Origin: an uncultured bacterium | Lineage (GTDB): Bacteria > Verrucomicrobiota > Lentisphaeria > Victivallales > Victivallaceae | Assembly: GCA_900551245.1 (NCBI GenBank) | Contig: URVC01000038.1 | Location: 1 to 42,849, forward strand | DNA length: 42,849 nucleotides | Direction of reading: 5' to 3' | Shown here: positions 8,521 to 16,986 of the stretch, piece by piece | Layout of the letters: every line of letters begins with the position of its first letter | Numbering within the stretch: position 1 is the stretch's first letter | Notes under the pieces: model-generated | Told to the model about the DNA's origin: nothing | Database searches by the model: none | Seen by the model: the letters and a program-made list of their open reading frames with translations, nothing else | Translations under genes and position numbers: made by a program

Positions 8521-9225
8521 ATGCTGAAAGTGGTACAGTGCTGGGACGACGGCGTCATCAACGACATCCGGCTCACCGACCTTCTTCGCCGCTGGGGCGC
8601 GAAGGCGACCTTCAACCTCAATCCGGGATTCCATTCCGACGAGCGGGGCGTCAACCGCTGGGCCGGACCGGGCTACAGCGGCTGGAGCTGCCGCGGATTC
8701 CTGCCCGGCAAGGTGGGCCGCAGGGAGATGAAGGAGATCTACTCCGGATTCCGGGTCGCGTCGCACTGCTTCCGCCACGAGACGGTCGGCACACTGCCCG
8801 ACGACAAATTCGTGCAGGCGGCGATCGACGCCCGCACCTGGCTGGAAGATCTGTTCCAGTGCGAATGCCCCGGGTTCGCCTGGCCCTGCGGCCGGTACAC
8901 TCCGGAGACCTGCCGCGCGCTCCGCGAGGCGGGATTCGCCTACGGGCGCACCACCCAGAACAGCAGCGACGTCGCCGGCTGTGAGGAGACGATGGCGCTC
9001 CACCCCTCCTGCCACTTTCAGGCGAACGACTTCTACGGCCGTTACGAGGAGGCGAAGAAGACCGGCATCTTCTACTTCTGGGGGCACAGCTACGAGATGC
9101 AGGAGTATGACGAACTCTGGCGTCAGCTGGAGATGAAGATTCAGTTCATCAGCGAGGATCCTGATTCGGTCTGGGCCGACGTGATCGATATCGTGCCGGA
9201 GTGCCACCGCCGCGGCGCCCGCTGA
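8521..9225 (+). CDS. Polysaccharide deacetylase-like (NodB-homology) protein
   Basis: A carbohydrate esterase 4 type fold that would remove acetyl groups from a polysaccharide or related amide. From the start at 8521 it has 234 residues. The NodB motifs are variant but in order: CWDDG (usual TFDDG), SHCFRHE (H-x4-H metal ligands), FAWPCGRY and WGHSYEM. A ribosome site GGGAG lies nine bases before 8521; an in-frame ATG at 8488 also has GGGGA before it, so the start is open. No signal peptide is visible in either version, so it may act on a cytoplasmic sugar. It runs divergent from moxR. Confidence 0.75.
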   Translation: MLKVVQCWDDGVINDIRLTDLLRRWGAKATFNLNPGFHSDERGVNRWAGPGYSGWSCRGFLPGKVGRREMKEIYSGFRVASHCFRHETVGTLPDDKFVQAAIDARTWLEDLFQCECPGFAWPCGRYTPETCRALREAGFAYGRTTQNSSDVAGCEETMALHPSCHFQANDFYGRYEEAKKTGIFYFWGHSYEMQEYDELWRQLEMKIQFISEDPDSVWADVIDIVPECHRRGAR

Positions 9226-9256
9226 AAAAATTTCTGCCGGAAAATACCGGTTGCGC

Positions 9257-9284
9257 TTGAAAAACTTCTGACCGGAAGTATATT
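9257..9284 (+). promoter_or_regulatory. Promoter of the small Cys-motif gene, possibly leaderless
   Basis: -35 TTGAAA (9257-9262), 16-base spacer and -10 TATATT (9279-9284). The expected transcription start, 6 to 7 bases after the -10, coincides with the ATG at 9291. Confidence 0.55.
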
Positions 9285-9290
9285 GCGCGC

Positions 9291-9662
9291 ATGACCGGAT
9301 TGTTCACTATCTGTCGCCGCCGGAGTTTCCGGTTCGGCCTGCTGTTCGCCGCGTTTCTGTTCGCGGCGAACGGACTTCTTCACCCGCTGTTCCACGGGGC
9401 GTCGTGCCGCGGCGAACGGCGCGGTGCGCTCTTACTCTCCGCTTCGAGCCGGATGGACGCCGCCGCGCCGATTGCCGCCGCCGACGCCGGCAAACTGCAC
9501 TGCCCGGTCTGTTCGGGGATCTTCCATGCCGCCGCTCCGGCGGAACCGTTCCAGCCGGAGATCGTGATCCTGCCGGAGCATCGCGGCCTGCCGCTCTCCG
9601 GTGGATTCCTTCCTGACGCGCTCCCGGCCTCCTGCCGGGCGCGGGCGCCGCCTGCGGCCTGA
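9291..9662 (+). CDS. Small exported or membrane protein with CPVC motif, unknown function
   Basis: I do not recognise this 123-residue protein with confidence. It has a basic start (RRRSFR), one hydrophobic segment near 15-27 (FGLLFAAFLFAANGLL), an HPLFHG stretch and a single CPVCSG motif near residue 70 in an Ala/Pro-rich remainder. The single anchor followed by a Cys-x2-Cys pair recalls DUF2946-type proteins, some of which sit near metal-handling genes, but the match is weak. No Shine-Dalgarno sequence is visible before the ATG. A pseudopilin gene follows after 102 bases. Confidence 0.5.
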   Translation: MTGLFTICRRRSFRFGLLFAAFLFAANGLLHPLFHGASCRGERRGALLLSASSRMDAAAPIAAADAGKLHCPVCSGIFHAAAPAEPFQPEIVILPEHRGLPLSGGFLPDALPASCRARAPPAA

Positions 9663-9764
9663 ATTCCGTTTTCTGAACTCTTTTGCGGGAACGCGCCGGA
9701 ACTCCGGGGCGCGTTTCGCTCTTCCTTCTGTTTCCGGAGTGACGGTTTTCAGGAAATACAGCAC

Positions 9765-10442
9765 ATGAAATACAAATTTACTTTAGTCGAACTCTTAATA
9801 GTAATAGCGATCATCGCGACTCTTGCCGGCCTGCTTCTGCCGGCGCTGAATCAGGCGCGGGAGAAGGCGCGGGAGACGAACTGCGCCGGCAATCTGCGGC
9901 AGACCGGATTCGCGTTCGCCCTCTATGCGGACGCCTTCGACGGAGTGCTGCCGGTGGTGCATACCGGCACATTCGATCACCCGCACGAACTCGAGCCGGA
10001 GGTGGAGTGGTTCCAGCCGCTGACCGTGATGGGGTACGATCTGAACTATCTGCGCTGCCCGGCGGACCGGGCGTGGAACGACGGGGAGGAGTTGCAGAGC
10101 TACATGATCAACGCGATGTTCACTTTCGGGCGGCGGATTTCGTCGCTGAAAAGCGCCTCGAACCGCATCGTCCTGTCGGAGCGCGGGTTCGAGGCGGACG
10201 GCACGACGCCGGAATCGCACCAGTGCTATGACGCGATGTGCGAACCTTCCGCCTGGAAGGGGGTGGTGGACATCAGCCGCCACAACGGGCGGGCGAATTA
10301 CCTCTTCGCCGACGGCCACACCGCGTCACACCGTTTTGAGGAGACGGTTCCCGAGGAGGGAACGGAGGGATTCCGCACCAACCGTCACTTCGTTTCCGAG
10401 TGGTGCGGTTCCTACCAGGAGAAGCACGAGCACGAACACTAG
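9765..10442 (+). CDS. Pseudopilin with N-terminal methylation motif and H-X9-DG motif
   Basis: A 225-residue prepilin-like protein. The short leader ends in the cleavage/methylation motif FTLVELLIVIAIIATLAGLL, with Glu at +5 and a long hydrophobic helix to about residue 27, then ALNQAREKARETNCAGNLRQ. Near the C-terminus His-x9-Asp-Gly is read as HNGRANYLFADGH. Proteins of this build are expanded in Lentisphaerota and Planctomycetota and are expected to be processed by a prepilin peptidase and assembled in a type II secretion-like apparatus. AGGAAA precedes the start. No pilus assembly gene is in the window. Confidence 0.9.
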   Translation: MKYKFTLVELLIVIAIIATLAGLLLPALNQAREKARETNCAGNLRQTGFAFALYADAFDGVLPVVHTGTFDHPHELEPEVEWFQPLTVMGYDLNYLRCPADRAWNDGEELQSYMINAMFTFGRRISSLKSASNRIVLSERGFEADGTTPESHQCYDAMCEPSAWKGVVDISRHNGRANYLFADGHTASHRFEETVPEEGTEGFRTNRHFVSEWCGSYQEKHEHEH

Positions 10443-10450
10443 CGAAGCGG

Positions 10451-12202
10451 CTACTCCCGGCCTGCCGCCTCGACGGTGTTGCTGTGAACTTCAATCCGGC
10501 CGGAGTGAAGGATTTCAATCGGCTGTCTCCGCAGTCCGGAAATCTTTGCCCGGCCGGGGAGATAACCGGCGCGCCAGACTCCGGCCATGGTGTTGCCGGT
10601 CACGCGGCCGCTTTTCACGCCGAGCAGGAAGATGGCCGCAAACGGGACATCTTCGATTCTGTTGTTTTCGATGACGATGTTTCGATGTTCTGCCGCCGCT
10701 TTCGAATAGTCGTCTAGCTGGACGCAGACGGAAATGGCTCCCGGTGTATAATTGTTTGCGGCGGCTTGAGGGCCGCTCTGACTATGACCGCAACTGCGGA
10801 TTAGATTGGAGCGGATAGTCAAATTGTCGATCCAGCCACACTCTCCCCAGCGGGAATATTCAGCGAGCGCGGTGATTGCAGCCCCTTTGATCCGTTCAAA
10901 ACGGTTGTTTTCGATTATCCCGTCACTGGCCATGATCCGGAGGCCGCGGGCGCGGTGATCGTGGAAATAGTTGTTGGCGATCCGATAGCCCCGGCAGTTC
11001 ACGGAGGGGATGTCGAAGACGAAGTTCGCGGGAAGATCGAGTTTTTCTTTCACCGTCACCTCAAAGAGCGTATGTATTCCTCTGCTCCACTGGGAATTCA
11101 TCCGATGAAGCAGTTTTTTCGCTTCTTCCACGGGATATTCTTCGCCGGGCAGACGACGGTAGGAACAATAGGTATAACGACCAATAATGCGGTAGTTGTT
11201 CGGATCGAGCATTCGCAGTGTTGACCCGGGAGTCAGGCGGCTGAAAATCGTCGAGGCAGTGATTTTTCCCGGAACAAGCAGATGAAACGTGTGCTCTCCG
11301 GTAATTTTACCGGCAACCTGAAGCGGACCGTGCAGATTGAGCGCATCATCGCCCATCCAGCCGAAGTCGCAGTTTTCCACTGTGATACCCCGCCGGGCGT
11401 AGCCGAAGTGAATGCCGTCGGCGACGATGGAAAGCAGCCGGTCCCGCTCCATGCCCGGCAGTCTGGGACCACGTTCGATCCGACAGTTCCGGAAGAGGTC
11501 GCCGCCTTCGCCGTGGTAACAGCGGAACGCCACGCCGGGCGAGGCTTGAATGGTGATGTTCTCGAATCGGAGATATCCGGTCATCCCGTGCATATCGATC
11601 GCCTGTGCTCCGGCTTTGCCCCGCCAGTCGATTGCGATACGGTCGCCGGGCTGCACATTGGCGGGGTCGGCGGCTGAGTCCACAAACCCGGTACCGTCTC
11701 CGCGGGATTCGATGCAGCCGTACACATCGCCCTGGTTTTTCTTCCACTCTCCTGATGCGGTGAAAATATGGGAGTGGCAGCCGCCGATCCGGCCGGCTTC
11801 CAGCTGCGGATAGCCCCGGTCCAGCTTGAAATGGATCTGCCTGCCTTTCACCGCGGTGACCTCCCCCTGCGTGAAGGGGACCGGGTCATAATCGATGGTG
11901 AAATTGCGGAGTGTCACGCCGCGTGTCCGGTTGGTGAGGATTATTGCGCAGACCCCGCGTTTCGGCGTGGCGGTGGTCACGACGATCCGGGCGCCGTTGC
12001 CGTCAATCACCCGGTCCCGCAGGTTGGAGAGAACGACCGGACGGGTCAGGCGATATTCCTTCTGCGAAAGAACAATCTGCTTCCTGCCGCTCCGGATGGC
12101 CTGATCCAGTTCCGCCTGAAGCGGGTCGACATTGCTTCCCCCCGCCGTCAGGCCAAGACAGAAGAGCAGCAGAACCGGGAGCCGGTGAATTTTACGGAAC
12201 AT
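10451..12202 (-). CDS. Secreted right-handed beta-helix protein
   Basis: A 583-residue exported protein with signal peptide (residues 1 to about 22, LPVLLLFCLGLTAGG). The body shows repeated short strands with Asn/Gly turns typical of pectate-lyase-like parallel beta-helices, for example LRNFTIDYD, LRFENITIQ, VENCDFGWMGDDALNLHG, IENNRFERI and IENNRIEDVP. GWMGDDALN may form an active-site-like acidic cluster; many such proteins are polysaccharide lyases or glycosidases. The ATG at 12202 is chosen because GGAGGA lies five bases before it; a longer frame from 12229 would overlap the upstream gene. It is 16 bases after a pseudopilin gene in the same direction. Confidence 0.82.
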   Translation of the reverse strand: MFRKIHRLPVLLLFCLGLTAGGSNVDPLQAELDQAIRSGRKQIVLSQKEYRLTRPVVLSNLRDRVIDGNGARIVVTTATPKRGVCAIILTNRTRGVTLRNFTIDYDPVPFTQGEVTAVKGRQIHFKLDRGYPQLEAGRIGGCHSHIFTASGEWKKNQGDVYGCIESRGDGTGFVDSAADPANVQPGDRIAIDWRGKAGAQAIDMHGMTGYLRFENITIQASPGVAFRCYHGEGGDLFRNCRIERGPRLPGMERDRLLSIVADGIHFGYARRGITVENCDFGWMGDDALNLHGPLQVAGKITGEHTFHLLVPGKITASTIFSRLTPGSTLRMLDPNNYRIIGRYTYCSYRRLPGEEYPVEEAKKLLHRMNSQWSRGIHTLFEVTVKEKLDLPANFVFDIPSVNCRGYRIANNYFHDHRARGLRIMASDGIIENNRFERIKGAAITALAEYSRWGECGWIDNLTIRSNLIRSCGHSQSGPQAAANNYTPGAISVCVQLDDYSKAAAEHRNIVIENNRIEDVPFAAIFLLGVKSGRVTGNTMAGVWRAGYLPGRAKISGLRRQPIEILHSGRIEVHSNTVEAAGRE

Positions 12203-12218
12203 GATTTTCCTCCGGTTG

Positions 12219-12995
12219 TCATCGCACATTGATGAAGTTCACGTCATTGTTCGGGCGCCAGCCCATGCGCTCTTTGGAGAGCATCTCCTGTTTGGTCAGG
12301 GATTCCACATGCCCGTCGAAGAACGCGCTGTTGGCGCTGGAGCTGTGAGCGGCGATCCAGATGCTTCCATCGAGGCCGGAACTCGGTTGAAATGCCGCGT
12401 AGGCATCCGGGAATTCGGTCGGGTGCCGGTCGGGCCGGACGGCGGTATCGACGGCCAGCATCACCGCGCTCGGAGATTTGAGCCGGTTCAACAGGGGATA
12501 GCAGCCGCCGTAGATGTTGCCCTCGCCGCCGGGGTAATGCAGGAAACTGTTGTTTTCGCGCTGCAGCTTTTTCCAATCGTATGCCGTATTTTCAGCAAGT
12601 GTGAGCAGGCCGTAAGTATTGCTCCAGTGATAACTGGAATCTTTCTGCCGCAGTTCGGCGCTTTTGGGGCCGCTGTTTTTGGGGCAGATCAGCAGACTGC
12701 CGCGTTTGGTCGGCGGAATGTAATTGGTTTTTTTGCTTAAATAGAGCAGGGCTGCGGAGAAATCTCCCGAACCGGTGTCTACTTTCGCCTCAGGTGGTCC
12801 GATGGTGATCATGGTGTCGCTGAAATCAGCGGCGTACAGCTGTTCAAAGGAGGCGATATTCTTCAGATTGCTCTGGCAGGTCGTGCTGTGGGCTCGCTCT
12901 CTCGCCTTGTTCAGAGCCGGGAGCAGCATCGCCGCAAGAATTGCGATGATAGCGATAACGACCAGAAGTTCTATCAGCGTAAAAAATGTTCTCAT
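12219..12995 (-). CDS. Pseudopilin with N-terminal methylation motif and H-X9-DG motif
   Basis: A 258-residue pseudopilin. The N-terminus carries FFTLIELLVVIAIIAILAAM with the processing site before the first Phe and Glu at +5, followed by LLPALNKARERAHSTTCQSN. The C-terminal motif is HSSSANSAFFDGH. It is the first gene of a two-gene transcript with the beta-helix protein, so it may help export or display that product. A clear promoter lies about 100 bases upstream. Confidence 0.92.
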   Translation of the reverse strand: MRTFFTLIELLVVIAIIAILAAMLLPALNKARERAHSTTCQSNLKNIASFEQLYAADFSDTMITIGPPEAKVDTGSGDFSAALLYLSKKTNYIPPTKRGSLLICPKNSGPKSAELRQKDSSYHWSNTYGLLTLAENTAYDWKKLQRENNSFLHYPGGEGNIYGGCYPLLNRLKSPSAVMLAVDTAVRPDRHPTEFPDAYAAFQPSSGLDGSIWIAAHSSSANSAFFDGHVESLTKQEMLSKERMGWRPNNDVNFINVR

Positions 12996-13021
12996 CGCAT
13001 TTTCCCCTTTTTGCCGGTTCG

Positions 13022-13035
13022 GGTTTCACGAAACC
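13022..13035. promoter_or_regulatory. Palindrome in the pseudopilin leader, possible operator
   Basis: GGTTTCACGAAACC has 6-bp arms and a 2-bp centre. It lies between the promoter and the start of the pseudopilin at 12995. The size and form resemble LacI-family operators, and the RNA could also form a small hairpin. Function is inferred only. Confidence 0.35.
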
Positions 13036-13098
13036 GTTGTTGGTTGTCATCTTTTGTACGGCAATGTCGAAACGGCATGCCGTGTTGTCTAATTTTTT

Positions 13099-13127
13099 AT
13101 TATACCAGAAGAATGGATCGAAAACAA
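13099..13127 (-). promoter_or_regulatory. Promoter of the pseudopilin/beta-helix operon
   Basis: On the minus strand: -35 TTGTTT (13122-13127), 17-base spacer, -10 TATAAT (13099-13104) preceded by TGG, an extended -10. This is among the best promoter matches in the window. It leaves an untranslated leader of about 95 bases. Confidence 0.72.
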
Positions 13128-13335
13128 CGGCAGATGGTAGGATAAATTTACAAATAAATTGCACAAATCAACATCTGCTGAAAAAAATATGAATGGTTCC
13201 CATGCATCTGCCGGAAGAGATAACGGAATCTACAGGAAGAAATTCCGGCCGGAATGAGGGATTTTCCGGTCGGAGTATTGGTACGGGTTCCCGCGGTTGC
13301 AGTTCTCCCGGACGGGAGTCTGCGTCTGTGCCTCC
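13105..13335. other. Intergenic stretch with palindromes, no gene seen
   Basis: The 340-base gap 12996-13335 holds the promoter and palindrome listed separately. The rest contains an AT-rich part (13141-13195) and a perfect 14-bp palindrome ATTCCGGCCGGAAT (13242-13255). A short CTCCCG/CGGGAG foldback on the minus strand near 13306-13319 could act after the gene ending at 13336 but has no U tract. Open frames here look like chance. Confidence 0.4.
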
Positions 13336-13980
13336 TTACCGGCGCGGCGGCACGGCAATGCATCGCAGAGAACCCGCCGACGCTGTCGGAGCCGGAAGCG
13401 GCTCCTTCTCCGCCGTCAAGAAGAGAAAGGAAACTTCCGAATCCGGTTCCACCCGGGCCGAGGCGAGGCGCGGCCGGTTTCTTACGGGCAGATGGCGGTG
13501 CATCGCATGTTCCAGTGACGCGAAATCCGGGAGCTGTCGCGGTTCCTCGCCGCAGTCAGCCGCAGTGAAGGCCGATTCCGACAGATCGAGCAGAGCGTAG
13601 CCGCGCAGCAGCAATCCGCGCGAAGAGCTCTCCGCCGGTTCAAAGCGCAGCCTCCGGAACAGCACCCGGGAGCCGCGGGGGAGGGCGGTCTCCAGGCGGC
13701 GCAGAGCCGCACCGGTGTTGAGCCGGTCGCACACCTTGCCGGGTTCGCCGCAGGAGTGGCCGGTGTGATAGAGCAGGAATTCACAGCGGGCGCTGGCGTT
13801 TTCGAAATCGAATTCCATCGCGGTCAGCGCCACCGTTCCCAGACGGGCGCAGGCGGGCCGGAGCTGGCGCACCAGCGCGGCGACCGCTTTTTCGACGATC
13901 GCCGGTTCGGCGAGCGAAGCGAAGAGAAGGCCGGTGGCGTGAGGGTTCCGGGCGGAGGAGGTGTGCGACTGCTGGTTCAT
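13336..13980 (-). CDS. Protein of unknown function
   Basis: I do not recognise this 214-residue protein. The ATG at 13980 is chosen because AAAGGA lies nine bases upstream; a longer frame from 14058 runs through the foldback leader. The sequence has no signal peptide or membrane segment. It is rich in Arg, Ala and Leu, with a Ser-rich start (NQQSHTSSARN), one Glu/Cys patch (YHTGHSCGEPGKVCDRLN) and alternating hydrophobic strands (RVLFRRLRFEP, GLLLRGYALLDLS). The coding potential is supported by length, ribosome site and codon pattern like its neighbours. It stands 40 bases after the acyltransferase gene on the same strand. Confidence 0.6.
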   Translation of the reverse strand: MNQQSHTSSARNPHATGLLFASLAEPAIVEKAVAALVRQLRPACARLGTVALTAMEFDFENASARCEFLLYHTGHSCGEPGKVCDRLNTGAALRRLETALPRGSRVLFRRLRFEPAESSSRGLLLRGYALLDLSESAFTAADCGEEPRQLPDFASLEHAMHRHLPVRNRPRLASARVEPDSEVSFLFLTAEKEPLPAPTASAGSLRCIAVPPRR

Positions 13981-13981
13981 G

Positions 13982-14056
13982 GACAAAGTTCCTTTCGTTG
14001 GGTTGTCGCGCCATCCGCGCTCCTCGCGGATGGTCTGCCAGATAGGGAACTTTGTC
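13982..14056 (-). promoter_or_regulatory. Foldback leader covering the ribosome site of the unknown gene
   Basis: Two nested inverted repeats: outer arms of 11 bp (13982-13992, GACAAAGTTCC, and 14046-14056, GGAACTTTGTC) and an inner hairpin of 9 bp (14011-14019, CCATCCGCG, and 14025-14033, CGCGGATGG) with a 5-base loop. In the minus-strand RNA the outer arm contains part of the Shine-Dalgarno sequence and ends one base before the ATG at 13980, so folding could hide the start. Confidence 0.5.
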
Positions 14057-14098
14057 AACCCCGGAACCGGCGGATGCCGGCTGCCGGAGCGGCGGAAC

Positions 14099-15100
14099 TC
14101 ATTGATCGTGGATCGTTTCCCGGAAGAAGTGCGAATTGGTCACTTTGGCGTATCCGGGGTAGCGGGCGCGGATCTCCGGCGGGCAGTCCGGGGGAATGTT
14201 CTGGAACCGCCGGTAGAACCAGAGATACTGCTCGGGATAGGCGCGGATGTACCGTTCGGAGATGTCCATCAGCTCCTGAATGACCTCCCGTTCGTCGGCG
14301 TATTCGCAGAATGGTTTGCTCAGTTTTGCGGAGTGGGCGGTGACCCGGCCGTCGGCATGGCGGACACTGGTGCCGTAGATGATGACCGCCGGAATCCCTT
14401 CGGCGTCGCAGAATTTCTTGAGTACGGCGGGCGCGGCACTGCTGGAGACCGGGATGCCGAAGAAGTTGACGAAGATGCCGCCGACCCGCCCCTTGGTGTT
14501 CTGGTCGATCAGCGTCCCGATGCCGCGCCCCTCGCGGAGCGCCTTGATCGCCGCGCGGATGGCGCCGCGGGAGAAGATGATCTCCAGCCCCTTGATCTTT
14601 TCGCGGCTCCCGCTGTTGAGCAGCCGGTTGATGTAGGGGTTGCGGACCGGCTTGGCGATCGCGACCATGTCGACGCCGGCGTAGTAGGGCGCCATCACGC
14701 CGGAGGCCTCCCAGCTGCCGAGATGGGGGTTGACGAAGATGATCCGTTCGCCGGCGGCGACGTGCCCCTTGAGTTCGGCGGTGATGTCGGGCGGCAGGCA
14801 GTAACAACGTTCAATCCGGGCGGGATTCCCGTTCAGCCAGATGAATTCGAGCAGGTTGAACGCCATGTGGAAGAGCGATTCCCGGCCGATTCGCGCGACC
14901 TCCTCCGGGGGGAGTTCCGGCATGGCGGCGTGGATGTTGGCGCGGACCAGTTCGCGGATTCCCGGCACGAGGTGCATCCCGGCCCCGAACAGGCGCCCCA
15001 GCAGCCGGATCATCCGGTAGGGAAGCAGGCGGATCAGGGAGTAGGGCAGCAGCACCGCCAGGTATTCCAGCCGGTAGCGGACCGTTTGCAATGGTTTCAT
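14099..15100 (-). CDS. Lysophospholipid/lipid A acyltransferase (LpxL/HtrB family)
   Basis: Transfers a secondary acyl chain to a lipid A precursor or a related lipid at the inner membrane. The 333-residue length fits LpxL. The catalytic H-x4-E is read as PHLGSWE (His126, Glu131). The N-terminus has a hydrophobic amphipathic region (LEYLAVLLPYSLIRLLPYRM) used for membrane docking. Other family motifs are DQNTKGRVGGIFVNFFG and YLWFYRRF, the usual WxHRRF equivalent. Its presence supports a lipopolysaccharide-bearing outer membrane. It runs divergent from pgi. Confidence 0.87.
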   Translation of the reverse strand: MKPLQTVRYRLEYLAVLLPYSLIRLLPYRMIRLLGRLFGAGMHLVPGIRELVRANIHAAMPELPPEEVARIGRESLFHMAFNLLEFIWLNGNPARIERCYCLPPDITAELKGHVAAGERIIFVNPHLGSWEASGVMAPYYAGVDMVAIAKPVRNPYINRLLNSGSREKIKGLEIIFSRGAIRAAIKALREGRGIGTLIDQNTKGRVGGIFVNFFGIPVSSSAAPAVLKKFCDAEGIPAVIIYGTSVRHADGRVTAHSAKLSKPFCEYADEREVIQELMDISERYIRAYPEQYLWFYRRFQNIPPDCPPEIRARYPGYAKVTNSHFFRETIHDQ

Positions 15101-15229
15101 CGATCAAATTCCATCTCGTTGCGGATTGTTTTTTCTGTATCGGAGAAAATTTACACTCGCCGGGTATTTTTTTCCAGTCCCGCCGGCGGCTTTCTGCCGG
15201 GAAAGCGACGGAAATTCCGCCGGAAAGGA

Positions 15230-15258
15230 TCGACAAATCTTCCGAACGGGTGTATAGT
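15230..15258 (+). promoter_or_regulatory. Promoter of pgi
   Basis: -35 TCGACA (15230-15235), 17-base spacer, -10 TATAGT (15253-15258), 37 bases before the pgi start codon. Confidence 0.62.
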
Positions 15259-15295
15259 AAACAAGAGACACCCAACCAAGATATGGAGATCGATT

Positions 15296-16867
15296 ATGAA
15301 TCAGTGGATGGAACGCAATGCGAAGTACACGCTGGTCGATGCCGACAGCCAGTTCTCAATCGCTTTCGCCGGAATGAAATTTGAGGAGTCCGATCTGAAG
15401 GCGCTCGCGCCGAAATTTGAACGGGCGGCGCGGGAGATGGCCCGGATTGAGGCCGGCGAAATCAAGAATCCCGATGAACACCGCAAGGTCACCCACTTCA
15501 CCGATCGCCGGAGCTATCCGGAAAGCGAACTCTTCCGTTCGGTTCAGACCTTTGCCGAAGAGGTGCGTTCCGGCAGGATCACCGGAGAGACCGGCAAAAA
15601 GTTCGACGCGGTCGTAGTCAACGGCATCGGCGGTTCGGCGCTCGGGCCGCAGCTGATGCAGTTCGCAATCAACGGCCCTTACTGGAATGAGAAGAGCGAC
15701 GCGCAGCGCAACGGCTACCTCAAAATCTACTTCCTCGACAACACCGATTCGGCGGAGTTCGCCGATCTGCTCGAAGTGATGGATCCGGAGCGAACCCTCC
15801 ATCTGGTGATCTCGAAGTCGGGCGGCACCCAGGAGACGAAGAACAACATGATCGCGATGGAGAATTTCTATGCGTCGAAGAAGCTCTCCTTCGCCCGCCA
15901 CGCTGCCGCGATCACGATGAAGGAGAGCGAGCTGGACCGCCACGCCCGTGAGAACAACTTCCTCGCGATTTTCGAGATGGCCGAATCGATCGGCGGACGC
16001 ACCAGCGAGACCAGCATCGTCGGGCATGTTCCGGCGGCGCTGACCGGGGTGGATTTCGCCTCCTTCCTGAAGGGCGCCTGCCGGATGGACGACTGGACCC
16101 GTACCGCGGATCCGGAGAAGAATCCGGCGATGATGCTCGCCGCGATGTGGTATATCGCCGGAAAGGGCAAAGGGGATCGCAACATGGTGATCGTGCCCTA
16201 TTCCGACCGGTTGATTCTGCTCTCCCGCTACCTGCAGCAGCTGGTGATGGAGAGCCTCGGCAAGGCGCTCGACCTTGATGGTAAAGAGGTGCATCAGGGG
16301 CTGAATGTCTTCGGCAACAAGGGCGGCACCGACGCGCACGCCTTCATCCAGCAGCTCAACGACGGGCGCGACGACTTCTTCGCCACCTTCATCGAGGTGC
16401 TCAAGGATGCCGAGAAGCTCCCGATCACCGCCAATACCGAGATGGGTACCTATCTGCACGGCTTCCTCGAGGGGCTGAGCGCCGCGCTGCGCGGCAAGGG
16501 GCGGCAGATCATCACGATCCGGGTGCCGGAGGTGGACGCCTTCACGCTCGGCATGCTGATCGCCCTCTACGAGCGCGCGGTGGCGATCTATGCGGAATTC
16601 ATCAACATCAACGCCTTCCATCAGCCGGGCGTGCAGGCCTACAAGCTGGCGGCGAAGGGAATCCTCGCGCTGCGCGAGAAGGTGATGGCGAAGCTGAAGG
16701 AGCTCGGTCCGGTCGAAGGGACCGCCGCGGAGATCGCCGCGAAGGTTGGCGAACCCGATCAGGCGGTGGAGATCGGCGGACTGCTCGACAAGGCGGCGGC
16801 GAACTGCCCGTGCGTGTCGCGCAGTTTCTGCAAAAAGTCCAATGCCTGGATCTACCGCATCGGCTGA
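15296..16867 (+). CDS. pgi: Glucose-6-phosphate isomerase
   Basis: Interconverts glucose 6-phosphate and fructose 6-phosphate in glycolysis. The protein has 523 residues from the ATG at 15296, chosen for GGAG seven bases upstream and the promoter at 15230; the open frame extends much further upstream but without support. Signature parts are GIGGSALGPQL, the phosphate-binding SKSGGTQETKNNM, and GKEVHQGLNVFGNKGGTDAH read as overlapping parts. It stands alone and is closed by a terminator. Confidence 0.93.
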   Translation: MNQWMERNAKYTLVDADSQFSIAFAGMKFEESDLKALAPKFERAAREMARIEAGEIKNPDEHRKVTHFTDRRSYPESELFRSVQTFAEEVRSGRITGETGKKFDAVVVNGIGGSALGPQLMQFAINGPYWNEKSDAQRNGYLKIYFLDNTDSAEFADLLEVMDPERTLHLVISKSGGTQETKNNMIAMENFYASKKLSFARHAAAITMKESELDRHARENNFLAIFEMAESIGGRTSETSIVGHVPAALTGVDFASFLKGACRMDDWTRTADPEKNPAMMLAAMWYIAGKGKGDRNMVIVPYSDRLILLSRYLQQLVMESLGKALDLDGKEVHQGLNVFGNKGGTDAHAFIQQLNDGRDDFFATFIEVLKDAEKLPITANTEMGTYLHGFLEGLSAALRGKGRQIITIRVPEVDAFTLGMLIALYERAVAIYAEFININAFHQPGVQAYKLAAKGILALREKVMAKLKELGPVEGTAAEIAAKVGEPDQAVEIGGLLDKAAANCPCVSRSFCKKSNAWIYRIG

Positions 16868-16930
16868 TCTTGGGTGTCCGGAAGAGGAGAGGCGGCACCG
16901 CCGTTCCTCTCCCGTGAAGAGATACAAGAA

Positions 16931-16957
16931 AGGCAGTCGGGTTCGGCTGCCTTTTTT
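16931..16957 (+). terminator. Terminator of pgi
   Basis: Stem AGGCAGTCG (16931-16939) with CGGCTGCCT (16944-16952), one G-U pair, GGTT loop, followed by TTTTT. A second hairpin (GAGAGG/CCTCTC) lies just upstream. It separates pgi from the convergent regulator gene. Confidence 0.85.
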
Positions 16958-16986
16958 ACATCGTCAACTTTTGCGGTGAAGAAATT

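Noticed and set aside
13961..15295. N-terminal extension of pgi by 445 codons
   Set aside because: It runs antisense through the acyltransferase gene; the promoter, ribosome site and family length support the start at 15296.
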